A stretch of 64,000 nucleotides of DNA from Mageeibacillus sp. UBA4314 (GTDB lineage Bacteria; Bacillota; Clostridia; Saccharofermentanales; Saccharofermentanaceae). Of this stretch, positions 34,282-42,108 are shown one piece after another. The stretch is taken from assembly GCA_002394605.1 (NCBI GenBank), contig DGUI01000029.1:96310-160309 (forward strand), read 5' to 3'. The notes beneath the pieces are model-generated. The model was not told where the DNA came from. It searched no databases and saw only the letters and a list, made by a program, of their open reading frames with translations. Position 1 is the first letter of the stretch. Each line of letters begins with the position of its first letter. Made by a program: the position numbers and the translations under genes.

Positions 34282-35292
34282 ATGAAAGAAAAAGTGGCAG
34301 TTGTATTGCTCATATGCATTTTGTTTACCTCATCTTGTTCTGGTGAAGTAAGTAAAGGTACTGCTATAACTCTGCCTCAAAGTATTGATATTCAAGTGAA
34401 GAAAGATTCTTCAGAACCGAGCGAAGCATTGGTATCAAGTTCAACAGAACCCCAACAGAAGGAATACTCATTTGATTATAATACTTATAACCTTGTCATT
34501 CTGAATGCTGCCACAACAGCCAACATTTATAAAGTAAACGCAGACGTATCAAAAGGGTGTTTTTCTAATTACGATAAAGCTGACAAGAACATACCTGCTA
34601 ATGCTTATGTTGACGAATGGGGCAGACTCATGATACAAGGCTATTATGATTTTAATTCTAACATCCTTTCGTATCTGTATGGTCATGGCGAGTTCCTGGA
34701 TAATGGTAATGAAGATGCCGGTGTTAATGACAGCAAATATGTACAGGTTGATCGCAAGAGATTTGCTGATACTGCAAATTCTCTTGAATATGTAGATAGT
34801 GATTCGGTTCCGGAAGAGATAACCGGTTTCGCACAGGGTATCGATCTGTATTCAAAGATCCCGGTATTTGAATTATATGGTGATGACTTTACAACAGAAG
34901 AATTGACTGATTGGGGAGAGGATCTCCGTGCGAAAAACACATATCCGATGAAGTATTATGTGGTTCGGCAAGAAATTGGCGGTCTTCCTGTTATGCCGAT
35001 CCAAGGTGATCTTATTGACGGCAAGATGGGATATGGACAGTATGTTGAAGTCAATAAAGGTTACGCTTATCCGGAATGCCAAACATCCATGACGAATGGT
35101 AAGAATGCGGTTTTTTACAGTATTGTTGCAGATCTGTCCATTGATAAAGAGCTTTGTAAAGATCTCGAGATAATGCCTTTTGAGGAAATCATGCCAGAAT
35201 TGCCGGACAAGATAATGAGCAATGCCGGAAATCATTGCCGTCAAGAGGAAGTAAAACAGAAGATCGAAGATATATCTGCTGGGAGTTCATAA
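34282..35292 (+). pseudogene. Lipoprotein, family A, 3'-truncated by recombination
   Basis: 336 codons. Lipobox TSSC, then the same domain order as 33170 (TLPQSID, ADTANSLEYVDSDSVPEEITGFAQGIDLYS, YYVVRQEIGGLPVMPIQGDL, NGKNAVFYSIV). Alignment stops at about VKQKIEDIS (near 35270), where 33170 continues with its final ~55 residues; here the frame enters foreign DNA and ends four codons later. The downstream DNA is the tail of a different lipoprotein in another frame. The first ~325 residues could still make a partial protein. Confidence 0.7.
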
Positions 35293-35630
35293 AATCCACA
35301 TTTGATCCTGAAGTCCATGATCTTGCATTATCGAACGGACTTATACCGGCCGGTAAAGAGCCTTTCGAAAGGATGCTGCAGATGGCATCAGACCCATCGT
35401 CTGAATTTGTACAGAACGGGAATAAAGGTTTGCCGGTAGATAAGCGTGTTATCGATGATTACAGGTCGGCGGTCGACTCGATTGATTCCGTTATAGCATA
35501 TGACTGGGGTGTATATAATATTGTTTCTGAAGAGATATCTTCTCACTATTCAGCAGGGAAGACGACGGATGAAATTGCATCCTCGCTCCAGTCGAGGATA
35601 GATCTGTATGTTGATGAGAATTACCGGTAA
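35275..35630 (+). pseudogene. 3' fragment of a propeller/solute-binding lipoprotein
   Basis: From about 35275 one frame reads CWEFIKSTFDPEVHDLALSNGLIPAGKEPFERML and ends DWGVYNIVSEEISSHY...LYVDENYR. This is the last ~115 residues of the large lipoproteins at 38146, 52571 and 58050 (compare CIDFIKTVMTLEVQRKICASGAIPANRDVLLEML and DWGLYLMARDEIKTYY in 52571). The N-terminal ~600 residues are gone; the joint lies inside the preceding family A gene. Confidence 0.85.
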
Positions 35631-35632
35631 GT

Positions 35633-35663
35633 TGCAACTTTGACACATCACTCTTTTATAATC
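35633..35663 (+). promoter_or_regulatory. TTGACACATC-N7-TATAATCA element, copy 1
   Basis: TTGCAACT (35633-35640), TTGACACATC (35641-35650) and TATAAT (35658-35663). The -35-like TTGACA sits only 11 bases from TATAAT, too close for a standard promoter, yet the same arrangement recurs at 54865-54887. In both places it follows the end of a large lipoprotein gene. Possibly an operator overlapping a promoter. Confidence 0.5.
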
Positions 35664-35773
35664 AACTTGAACACAAGGTCGGATTCTTCATGACAGATTG
35701 TCTTCAAATGCAGTAATTTAAGGCGTTTGCGAGCTTCTTGTGTCTTGGGCATGTTTTAATTGTTCCAGTGTGA

Positions 35774-35802
35774 TTGAACTGACCTGACAATAGAATTATC
35801 AT
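35774..35802 (+). promoter_or_regulatory. Promoter of the XRE regulator at 35824
   Basis: TTGAAC (35774-35779), 17-base spacer, TATCAT (35797-35802), followed by AGGAGG and ATG 35824. Confidence 0.55.
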
Positions 35803-35823
35803 TATCGGTAGCAGGAGGTTTAT

Positions 35824-37179
35824 ATGTCCGGATACCATTTGATGAAGATGAGGATCGACCGCGGGTTAAGTCAGAAGATGCTCAGCAAAGAGATCGGGTT
35901 ATCCAGGTCTCAGTTGTCGAGGATCGAGAATGATCTCCTGGAAGTTGATGAATATACCAAAAAGAAGATGTGTGAGGTTTTCGAAGTCCTTCCTTCAGAA
36001 CTTGAGTATGAGATCAAAAAGCCAAGACCCCAACTCACAAAACTGGATAAGGATACCCTCGAGAATATTGATTCGCAGCTCAGGTTAAGTGAGAGGATGG
36101 AAGAATTAAGACTCTCAATTATTGATGATTTCGACGCCAAGAGTGAAGACCAGCAGGAACGCATAGAAGAACTTGAAGAGTTGAACCTCAAGTATAAAGA
36201 AGAGATCGAGAAGCTGAGAAGCGCCGTAAAACATCAGGAAGATGTTCAAACAGATTTTATTGGAAAGCACGACGAAGAACGTATCAGATCTAATGCCCGG
36301 AAGAGATCGGTAATACTTATATCGTTCATTGCGGTGGTGCTAATTGCAAGTATAACAGTCGGTATAATCCTGGATTATGCCGGACGCAGATCTTTCAAAA
36401 AGACAGGTTCTTACCCTGCTGATATAACAGAAGATGATTATGGAGATTTTCGCCCGGTGAACGGAAGGATATATTGTGATTACAGCTACTATAAAACTGA
36501 GAATGGAAGAAGCTATATCGCATCGAACCATGTTGGTAAACGTAGCGGGGAAGATGACGATATCAAAGATGACCGCGGCGAAGGCTTTGTTATGAGCGAT
36601 GAAGAAGTCAAGGGATTAAAAGAAGGAGATTCTCTCAAGCTGGACAGGGATATTACTATTACGATCGGTAAGGTCTATTATTATCCGAACTGGAAAGACA
36701 GTGGGATTAAAACTACGGGAGAATTTGTGGAGAAATACCCGGAAGCTTATTTAGACCGTCCTGATGGATTGATATCGATCGGTAATAATTATTACTTTGT
36801 TCACCCAAAGATTACGTGGGATAAAGATAATGAGGAGCTTGAATCAGAGTTTTATGCCAAACCGGATGAGTGGGTATTGTATCATGCGCCGTCGTTCAGT
36901 TATGTCATGACGGGATACGGGGATCCGTATCTTGTTCATGATATGTGTTTCTGGCATTTGGTTGACAATGAATGTGAAGTCTTGATCATTCGATTTGACT
37001 CTGATGGCGAGAAAGAGGTGCAGGATATGTTCAGCGTTTTTGACTTGCCGGAAAAACTCCTCAAATACCGTAAGACAGGTCAGACTATAGTTGAAGGATA
37101 CTTTGAGTATACAGGCAACAAGATAGTGTATATAACAGTGTACATGGATGAGGATAACGCTATTTTTGAAAACCAATAA
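35824..37179 (+). CDS. Membrane-anchored XRE regulator with an extracellular sensor domain
   Basis: 451 residues in four parts: an XRE/Cro-type helix-turn-helix at 1-60 (MKMRIDRGLSQKMLSKEIGLSRSQLSRIEN); a charged coiled coil at about 75-145; one membrane helix at about 160-182 (SVILISFIAVVLIASITVGII); and an outer domain of ~260 residues. That domain (NGRIYCDYSYYKTENGRSYIA, LKEGDSLKLDRDITI, DEWVLYHA) is closely similar to the body of the lipoprotein encoded next. A direct DNA-binding, signal-sensing design without phosphorelay is inferred. The head is nearly the same as in the regulator at 60501. Ribosome site AGGAGG. Confidence 0.85.
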   Translation: MSGYHLMKMRIDRGLSQKMLSKEIGLSRSQLSRIENDLLEVDEYTKKKMCEVFEVLPSELEYEIKKPRPQLTKLDKDTLENIDSQLRLSERMEELRLSIIDDFDAKSEDQQERIEELEELNLKYKEEIEKLRSAVKHQEDVQTDFIGKHDEERIRSNARKRSVILISFIAVVLIASITVGIILDYAGRRSFKKTGSYPADITEDDYGDFRPVNGRIYCDYSYYKTENGRSYIASNHVGKRSGEDDDIKDDRGEGFVMSDEEVKGLKEGDSLKLDRDITITIGKVYYYPNWKDSGIKTTGEFVEKYPEAYLDRPDGLISIGNNYYFVHPKITWDKDNEELESEFYAKPDEWVLYHAPSFSYVMTGYGDPYLVHDMCFWHLVDNECEVLIIRFDSDGEKEVQDMFSVFDLPEKLLKYRKTGQTIVEGYFEYTGNKIVYITVYMDEDNAIFENQ

Positions 37180-37201
37180 AACATAATCGGAGGCATGAAA
37201 A

Positions 37202-38149
37202 ATGAATAAGAAGATCATAGCAGGCATGATGTGCCTGATGGTATTCTGCAACTTGTGCAGCGCTTGCAGTAAGGATACAACATCAGAAAGTGAAAGCTCT
37301 GCTGAGACTACAGGATCAAGCACGACAGAGCAGACAACTCAGACAACGCAGACGACAGGCTGCAATGACGACGATGATGAGGATGATTCCATAAAGAAGT
37401 TAACATACGACTCGGGACGTAACAGGACCGCTTTCGATGAAGCTGACTGGAAGAGTTTGAGTGATGTCGGGGAGTATGATCAGAAACTCCAGAGAAACAG
37501 CGGGAGGATCTACTGTGACAGCCGTTATTATAAGACCGTGGACGGCAAGAGTTATATCGCGGTCAACCTGGTCAGTTCGCAGACTGGTGATCCACAGGGA
37601 CCGTTCTTTTATACCATGACGGACAAGGAAGCTCAGGCTCTTAAAGACGGGGATAAGCTCAAGATCGATAGAGATCTGGAGATAGAGATAAAGGATATCG
37701 ACAGGAATCCTGATTGGGAGGATCCGAGTATGTCGCATAACCCTCCCGATATGAAGATGAGCAGACCTTCGGGCATGATAATCCTTGATTCACAGTATGC
37801 TCTTATCCATCCGGGCACGACCATATATACTGATGGTCATGTCGAATTTGAATGCCAGGTCCCGGATACTGACTGGATACTTGTAAAAGCGGATAACAAG
37901 GTGTATCTGCAAATGGGTTTCCTGAATACATATGAACCTTGCAATCTGTGTTTGTGGGTCCCGGTGTCAGACAATGTGAAGGCACAATTCTTCCGCAAGA
38001 TGCCTGACGGAAGTTATGCATCTATCTCAGTGTCAGTATATGATATCCTCAACGCATTGAAAGAATATGGATATGACCGTTCCTATTACAATGTTTATTT
38101 CGAAATGGAGAAGAATGAGATAGTGTCTATTGAGGTGGAACTGTTGTGA
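37202..38149 (+). CDS. Lipoprotein carrying the same sensor domain as the XRE regulator
   Basis: 315 residues. Lipobox LCSAC, a Ser/Thr/Gln linker, an acidic stretch (NDDDDEDD), then a ~220-residue domain matching the outer part of 35824-37179: SGRIYCDSRYYKTVDGKSYIA, LKDGDKLKIDRDLEI, NPDWEDP, RPSGMIILDSQYALIHP, DTDWILVKA. It starts 22 bp after the regulator with a GGAGG site and ends by overlapping the next gene. It could compete with, or pair with, the regulator's domain for the same ligand. Confidence 0.8.
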   Translation: MNKKIIAGMMCLMVFCNLCSACSKDTTSESESSAETTGSSTTEQTTQTTQTTGCNDDDDEDDSIKKLTYDSGRNRTAFDEADWKSLSDVGEYDQKLQRNSGRIYCDSRYYKTVDGKSYIAVNLVSSQTGDPQGPFFYTMTDKEAQALKDGDKLKIDRDLEIEIKDIDRNPDWEDPSMSHNPPDMKMSRPSGMIILDSQYALIHPGTTIYTDGHVEFECQVPDTDWILVKADNKVYLQMGFLNTYEPCNLCLWVPVSDNVKAQFFRKMPDGSYASISVSVYDILNALKEYGYDRSYYNVYFEMEKNEIVSIEVELL

Positions 38150-40389
38150 GAAGGAACTTAGTTTGTTTTATCTTGATATGTTTGTGTAGTATGGCGGTCT
38201 GTTCTGCTTGTAATAGTAACGGGACTGATGTAAATGTGACTAATGTTACTGCCGGCAGCACTGTCGATGAGTTCGGCTGTCCGGATGCTGATACCCTTGG
38301 GTTCAGGTCATGCCACAAGACACTTGATATCGGTGACGGATACAATATCCATAGGGCTTATGATATAGAAGGAACCGGGAATTTCTTTGTGCTCGCTGAT
38401 AAATGGAACAAGGAAACAGAGATGTCAGCTTATAAGATAATATTGCTCGATAAGGAAACTTGCGAGAAGGTCAATGAGTTTGAGGTTGATTATCAGATAT
38501 GGGCCATATGTGATATTGACGACAGATTCTTAGCCATATGCAATTCCTCAGGCTATGGGATCGTTGATCTTAGTGACGGTCATCTTGTATATAGCGGCAA
38601 TGGAGAAGAGAGGATCAGGCCTGAGAGGCAGCCGGTACTGGGTAAATGTGAGGGCGGTTTTCTCTATGCAGATGATGAGACTATATCACGCATATCAGTA
38701 ACCGGTGAGGTCCTTGACAAGATCCAAAGGGGAGAACTGGGCAATCCCTTGCCGTATGGCAGCAGTACCGTCATTCAGAACGGGAACCTGTATGTTTTTG
38801 CAGAAGATGATAGCAGCATGGGAATAGGACATTACTATAAGATCAATCTTGAACTTGGAACAGTTACTGATGTTGCCAAGCTTGATGAGACCGATGAGAT
38901 CAGCGGCGCAGTGTACAGGGATTCTTACCGCGGCGATGTCTGTGAGTTTATCATCGAGGAGCAAAGATCTGTTCCTGTATCTTACCAGCGTAACATGCTG
39001 ATCTCTCCTGTTAACGGATATGCTCCTGAATACTTCATTCTGGATAAATACCACTATGTGATAATCGATACTTCCACTTCGGGAAGTACGGATATTACCA
39101 CCTTGTATGCAGATGAGACCATGGATCTTGCAAACAGGACCCCAGTAAGGATTGTGGGCGATTATGCGACGGGTGATCTCGGACTCCGTCTGGCTGCGTA
39201 TCAGTTCAATATCGAACAGGATGAATACCTTGTATCAGTTGAAGCCTGGGGAGCAGGGGATGACTGGGATACTGCCAAGAGTGCTGAGGCAAGGGATCTC
39301 AGGTTATTGAAGAGATTCCAGAGCGGAGATGCGCCGGATATTATCTATGGGAATACTTTCGATTTTAATTACCTCGGGAAAGCTGGTGTGGTGATCGACA
39401 TGATGCCTTATGTTGAGTCGAGTTCTGTTGTGTCCCAAAACGTGCTGGTGCCGAGTGTTTATGATGCTTTCACGCGTGACGGACACTGCTATGCGCTGGC
39501 AGATGCGTTTAAGATGAGCGGGGTTTTCGGTGACACGGAGTTAATGGGGGATAAGGCCGGCGATTACAAACTGTATGGCGATAAGGGGTTTAATGAGGCT
39601 ACCCGTGGGCGGTTCGGTGCGATCGATATCCTCTACAATATTTATGGAATACCTGCATCGTCGTTTATGAACTCGCCTGATTTTATAACTGAGAAGAACC
39701 TTGAGGAGTCATTGAAATATGCTGTTGCAAACGGACTGTCACCAGCAGAGATCGATGCGAAAGGATATAACTTATCTGTGAATCCCAAGTCAGCTTATAC
39801 GAGTATCAACACACTGCCGGATCTTGTTAAGACATCTGTTCATTGCAAGGGGGCGTTCGGGTATTACGGTTATCCCTCTACATGCGGCGTATCGCACCCG
39901 ATGGAAGTAACGGGACTTGCCGCAATATCTGCCGGAACAAGTCATCCTGATGTCTGCTTCAAGGTCCTGGAGAAAATGTATTCTTACGACATCCAGAAAG
40001 AGATCCTATACAACAGGAGTTTTCCCGTAAATAAGAAAGTCATGGATGAGTATGTCTCTTATATGGTGTCGCCGCAGACGATCCCTTCCGGTGATAAAAG
40101 GATGAAGAGCCTGGCGGCGGATCTGTTCTATGTTCCCGGAAGAAACAGCGAAGAAGCAGTTAATGATGGCGGCAATGTAAAGGCAGAATACAGGGAGATA
40201 ACTCCTGAGGTCCTGGAAAGCTTTAATAAGATGATCGATTCGATAGATTCAGTGCAGGTGGTCCATTTTGGGATATATAATATTCTGACAGATGAGCTGA
40301 ATTCGTATTATCTGCAGGACAAGCCTGTGCCGGAGATCGCAAAGTCGATGTATTCGCGGTTGATGTTGTATTTGGAGGAGAATGGGTGA
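38146..40389 (+). CDS. Large lipoprotein: propeller-like domain plus solute-binding-protein domain
   Basis: 747 residues. GTG start overlapping the previous stop (GTGA). Lipobox VCSAC. Residues ~50-335 consist of short beta-rich repeats (KIILLDKETCEKVNEFEV, GIVDLSDGHLVYSG, KINLELGTVTDVAKL), suggesting a beta-propeller. Residues ~345 to the end resemble family 1 extracellular solute-binding proteins: RLAAYQFNIEQDEYLVSV, RFQSGDAPDIIYGN, YYGYPSTCGVSHPMEVTGLAAIS. It ends with HFGIYNILTDELNSYY and LYLEENG, the family tail. No intact permease or ATPase is near, so transport is doubtful; a surface-binding or sensing role with the upstream regulator is inferred. Confidence 0.8.
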   Translation: MRRNLVCFILICLCSMAVCSACNSNGTDVNVTNVTAGSTVDEFGCPDADTLGFRSCHKTLDIGDGYNIHRAYDIEGTGNFFVLADKWNKETEMSAYKIILLDKETCEKVNEFEVDYQIWAICDIDDRFLAICNSSGYGIVDLSDGHLVYSGNGEERIRPERQPVLGKCEGGFLYADDETISRISVTGEVLDKIQRGELGNPLPYGSSTVIQNGNLYVFAEDDSSMGIGHYYKINLELGTVTDVAKLDETDEISGAVYRDSYRGDVCEFIIEEQRSVPVSYQRNMLISPVNGYAPEYFILDKYHYVIIDTSTSGSTDITTLYADETMDLANRTPVRIVGDYATGDLGLRLAAYQFNIEQDEYLVSVEAWGAGDDWDTAKSAEARDLRLLKRFQSGDAPDIIYGNTFDFNYLGKAGVVIDMMPYVESSSVVSQNVLVPSVYDAFTRDGHCYALADAFKMSGVFGDTELMGDKAGDYKLYGDKGFNEATRGRFGAIDILYNIYGIPASSFMNSPDFITEKNLEESLKYAVANGLSPAEIDAKGYNLSVNPKSAYTSINTLPDLVKTSVHCKGAFGYYGYPSTCGVSHPMEVTGLAAISAGTSHPDVCFKVLEKMYSYDIQKEILYNRSFPVNKKVMDEYVSYMVSPQTIPSGDKRMKSLAADLFYVPGRNSEEAVNDGGNVKAEYREITPEVLESFNKMIDSIDSVQVVHFGIYNILTDELNSYYLQDKPVPEIAKSMYSRLMLYLEENG

Positions 40390-40395
40390 GGTTCT

Positions 40396-41517
40396 TCACT
40401 CCATTATCTTCTTCTTCACATCCTCAATGCTCATGTCATTTTCTCTGGCGATCCTTGCAACATCATCGTATTCAGGCTTAACTTTAGTTACGCCGTAGCC
40501 GGTGGAGACTTTATAGCGGACATCGCCGAATTCTGTGGAGCGGGTCTCGATCGAACGTGACAGGATGTGGCGCGTGTAGCTTCTCTCGCGTATGCCGATC
40601 GTTGATGTGTGCTTGAAGAAACAGCTTACAACTGATTCCTTTTGGGCAACCGGACAAATGGCTGTGATGAGCGTTCCGGGGCGGGATTTCTTCATCGTAA
40701 CGGGTGTCGTGAACACTTCGACGGCGCCCGACTCATACAGCATCTCCGTCGCGAAAGCGATCTGCTCCGCTGTCATGTCATCTATGTTTGCGGCCAGCTC
40801 GATCACCTTGTCGGTAAGATCCTCTGGCACGGATTCGCCAAGAAATGCACGCACGAAATTGCCGTTCTTGAACTCCTTTGTTCCGACGCCGTAGCCGGTC
40901 TTTGTTATTACCATCTCAGGCATTGATGAATACTCTGAGGCGAAATGCTTTATGAGCGCAGCTCCGGTCGGTGTCAGCCTCTCGCCCTCTTCAGATCCGC
41001 CGAAGGCAGGGAGTCCCTCTATTATGTTTGCCGTCGCAGGAGCAGGGACGGGGAGGATCCCGTGTGCGCAGTGAACGGTTCCGTAACCGGTGCAAAGACG
41101 TGACGCAATGATATGGTCCGGAGCGATATCCCTGATGAGCTTGCATACTGCAACGATTATCCTGCCGATGCCGTCAGGTGAGGGGATGGTGCCGATTATG
41201 CCGATCTTCGCATCGCTGTTGTAGTTCACATTAACCTTTGCATTGACGAACTCATAAGCTTCCCGGCTCATGCGCGTTATGAGGATGTTCTTCTGACCGT
41301 CCTCGAGCATTTTCGTGACGATCCCGAGTATCTGCTCCGGAGTCTTAGAGGCTCCGTAGATGACCTCGGCAAAGCCCTGCCTGATGTTGCGGTGCATGTC
41401 GATCTTGGCATATCCGAGCTCCTCGTATGGAGCTTTCTTCAATTCCAAAACGGCGTCATCGATCGAGATGACGCCGGCTTTAACATTTTCCAACAGTTTT
41501 CTGATATCGCTGTTCAT
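40396..41517 (-). CDS. LarB-LarC chimera (nickel-pincer cofactor pathway)
   Basis: 373 residues. Residues 1-~110 match the N-terminal part of LarB (LLENVKAGVISIDDAV, LGYAKIDMHRNIRQGFAEVIYG, NILITRMSREAYEFV, YNSDAKIGIIG). From ~112 the protein becomes the middle and C-terminus of LarC (DHIIASRLCTGYG, AHGILPVPAPATANIIEGLP, ERLTPTGAALI, ANIDDMTAEQIAFATEMLYESGA, GIRERSY). LarB's AIR-carboxylase-like catalytic domain and LarC's N-terminal domain (LY.D..sGiSGDM) are both missing. An in-frame deletion between adjacent larB and larC explains it. Unlikely to do either full reaction. Stop lies 6 bp from the convergent lipoprotein gene. Confidence 0.8.
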   Translation of the reverse strand: MNSDIRKLLENVKAGVISIDDAVLELKKAPYEELGYAKIDMHRNIRQGFAEVIYGASKTPEQILGIVTKMLEDGQKNILITRMSREAYEFVNAKVNVNYNSDAKIGIIGTIPSPDGIGRIIVAVCKLIRDIAPDHIIASRLCTGYGTVHCAHGILPVPAPATANIIEGLPAFGGSEEGERLTPTGAALIKHFASEYSSMPEMVITKTGYGVGTKEFKNGNFVRAFLGESVPEDLTDKVIELAANIDDMTAEQIAFATEMLYESGAVEVFTTPVTMKKSRPGTLITAICPVAQKESVVSCFFKHTSTIGIRERSYTRHILSRSIETRSTEFGDVRYKVSTGYGVTKVKPEYDDVARIARENDMSIEDVKKKIME

Positions 41518-41616
41518 TTATGCCTTGCCTGCGAGCTTTGCCTTGATGACGCCCTTGGGATCCTTGATCAGCAATATGATCACCCAGATCACCATTCCGA
41601 TTGCAATAACGATCTT
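41518..41616 (-). pseudogene. C-terminal scrap of a membrane protein upstream of the lar chimera
   Basis: The minus-strand frame ending TAA directly before the ATG at 41517 reads IVIAIGMVIWVIILLIKDP then GVIKAKLAGKA, the last helix and tail of a membrane protein. It runs into a plus-oriented terminator and then stops, so its N-terminal part has been lost. Confidence 0.45.
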
Positions 41617-41646
41617 AGGGGGGCCGGTTATCCGGCCTCTTTTTTA
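41617..41646 (+). terminator. Orphan plus-strand terminator
   Basis: GGCCGG/CCGGCC (41622-41637) with TTAT loop, then TCTTTTTT. It closely resembles the tig terminator at 24978. No plus-strand gene ends here, which suggests the gene it served has been lost. Confidence 0.75.
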
Positions 41647-41728
41647 TGCGCGAAAAGGGGGAGGAGGGGATGGCGGAGGCGGCGCGAGGAGAGCTAATGG
41701 GAAGAGGACATAGCGCTCTGTGATCGAT

Positions 41729-41856
41729 CGCGAAAGCCTCACTTACAGGCATAAACGTCGATATTATCATAACGACAACTGTTACCTCGATAAGGGAGGC
41801 AATGACCAGCTTCGCCTTTGTGATCCGCAGCCAGTAAGGTATTCGGCGGATCTCAT
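41729..41856 (-). pseudogene. Frameshifted exported/membrane protein start
   Basis: After GGGAGG, ATG 41856 begins MRSAEYLTG; a one-base shift then gives LRITKAKLVIASLIEV and VVVMIISTFMPVSEAFA, which looks like a signal peptide ending in AFA. Nothing recognisable follows in frame. The rest of 41647-41990 shows no gene. Confidence 0.3.
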
Positions 41857-41991
41857 ACTGATGACCTCCCTTGTATCAATGAATGGATACTACCGCTTGT
41901 TTTGTGGATGAATTTACTCGAAATAGATTATTTTTACGTAAAACAGACCTAATTGAGGTTAAGAATGTTAACGATGTGAACGGGAGAATAA

Positions 41992-42068
41992 TGTATTTTT
42001 GACAAAACTGATTGATTTTGGGTTGTATTTTTGACAAAAACGGTCAAAAATAAGTTGTGTTTTTGACA
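41992..42068 (+). repeat. Three 32-bp direct repeats before the AAA ATPase gene
   Basis: TGT[AG]TTTTTGACA begins at 41992, 42024 and 42056, an exact 32-bp period. The second unit also holds the palindrome TTTTTGAC-AAAAACG-GTCAAAAA. The last copy is 41 bp upstream of ATG 42109. Each contains a TTGACA -35-like box. Likely an iterated operator or promoter. Confidence 0.8.
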
Positions 42069-42108
42069 CTCCAGGGTTATTATTACCAATATAAGGGGGC
42101 TTTGGATT

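Noticed and set aside
41720..41911. Plus-strand 63-codon frame in the gap before the AAA gene
   Set aside because: No ribosome site or motif; the minus strand shows a more plausible decayed signal-peptide sequence in the same DNA.
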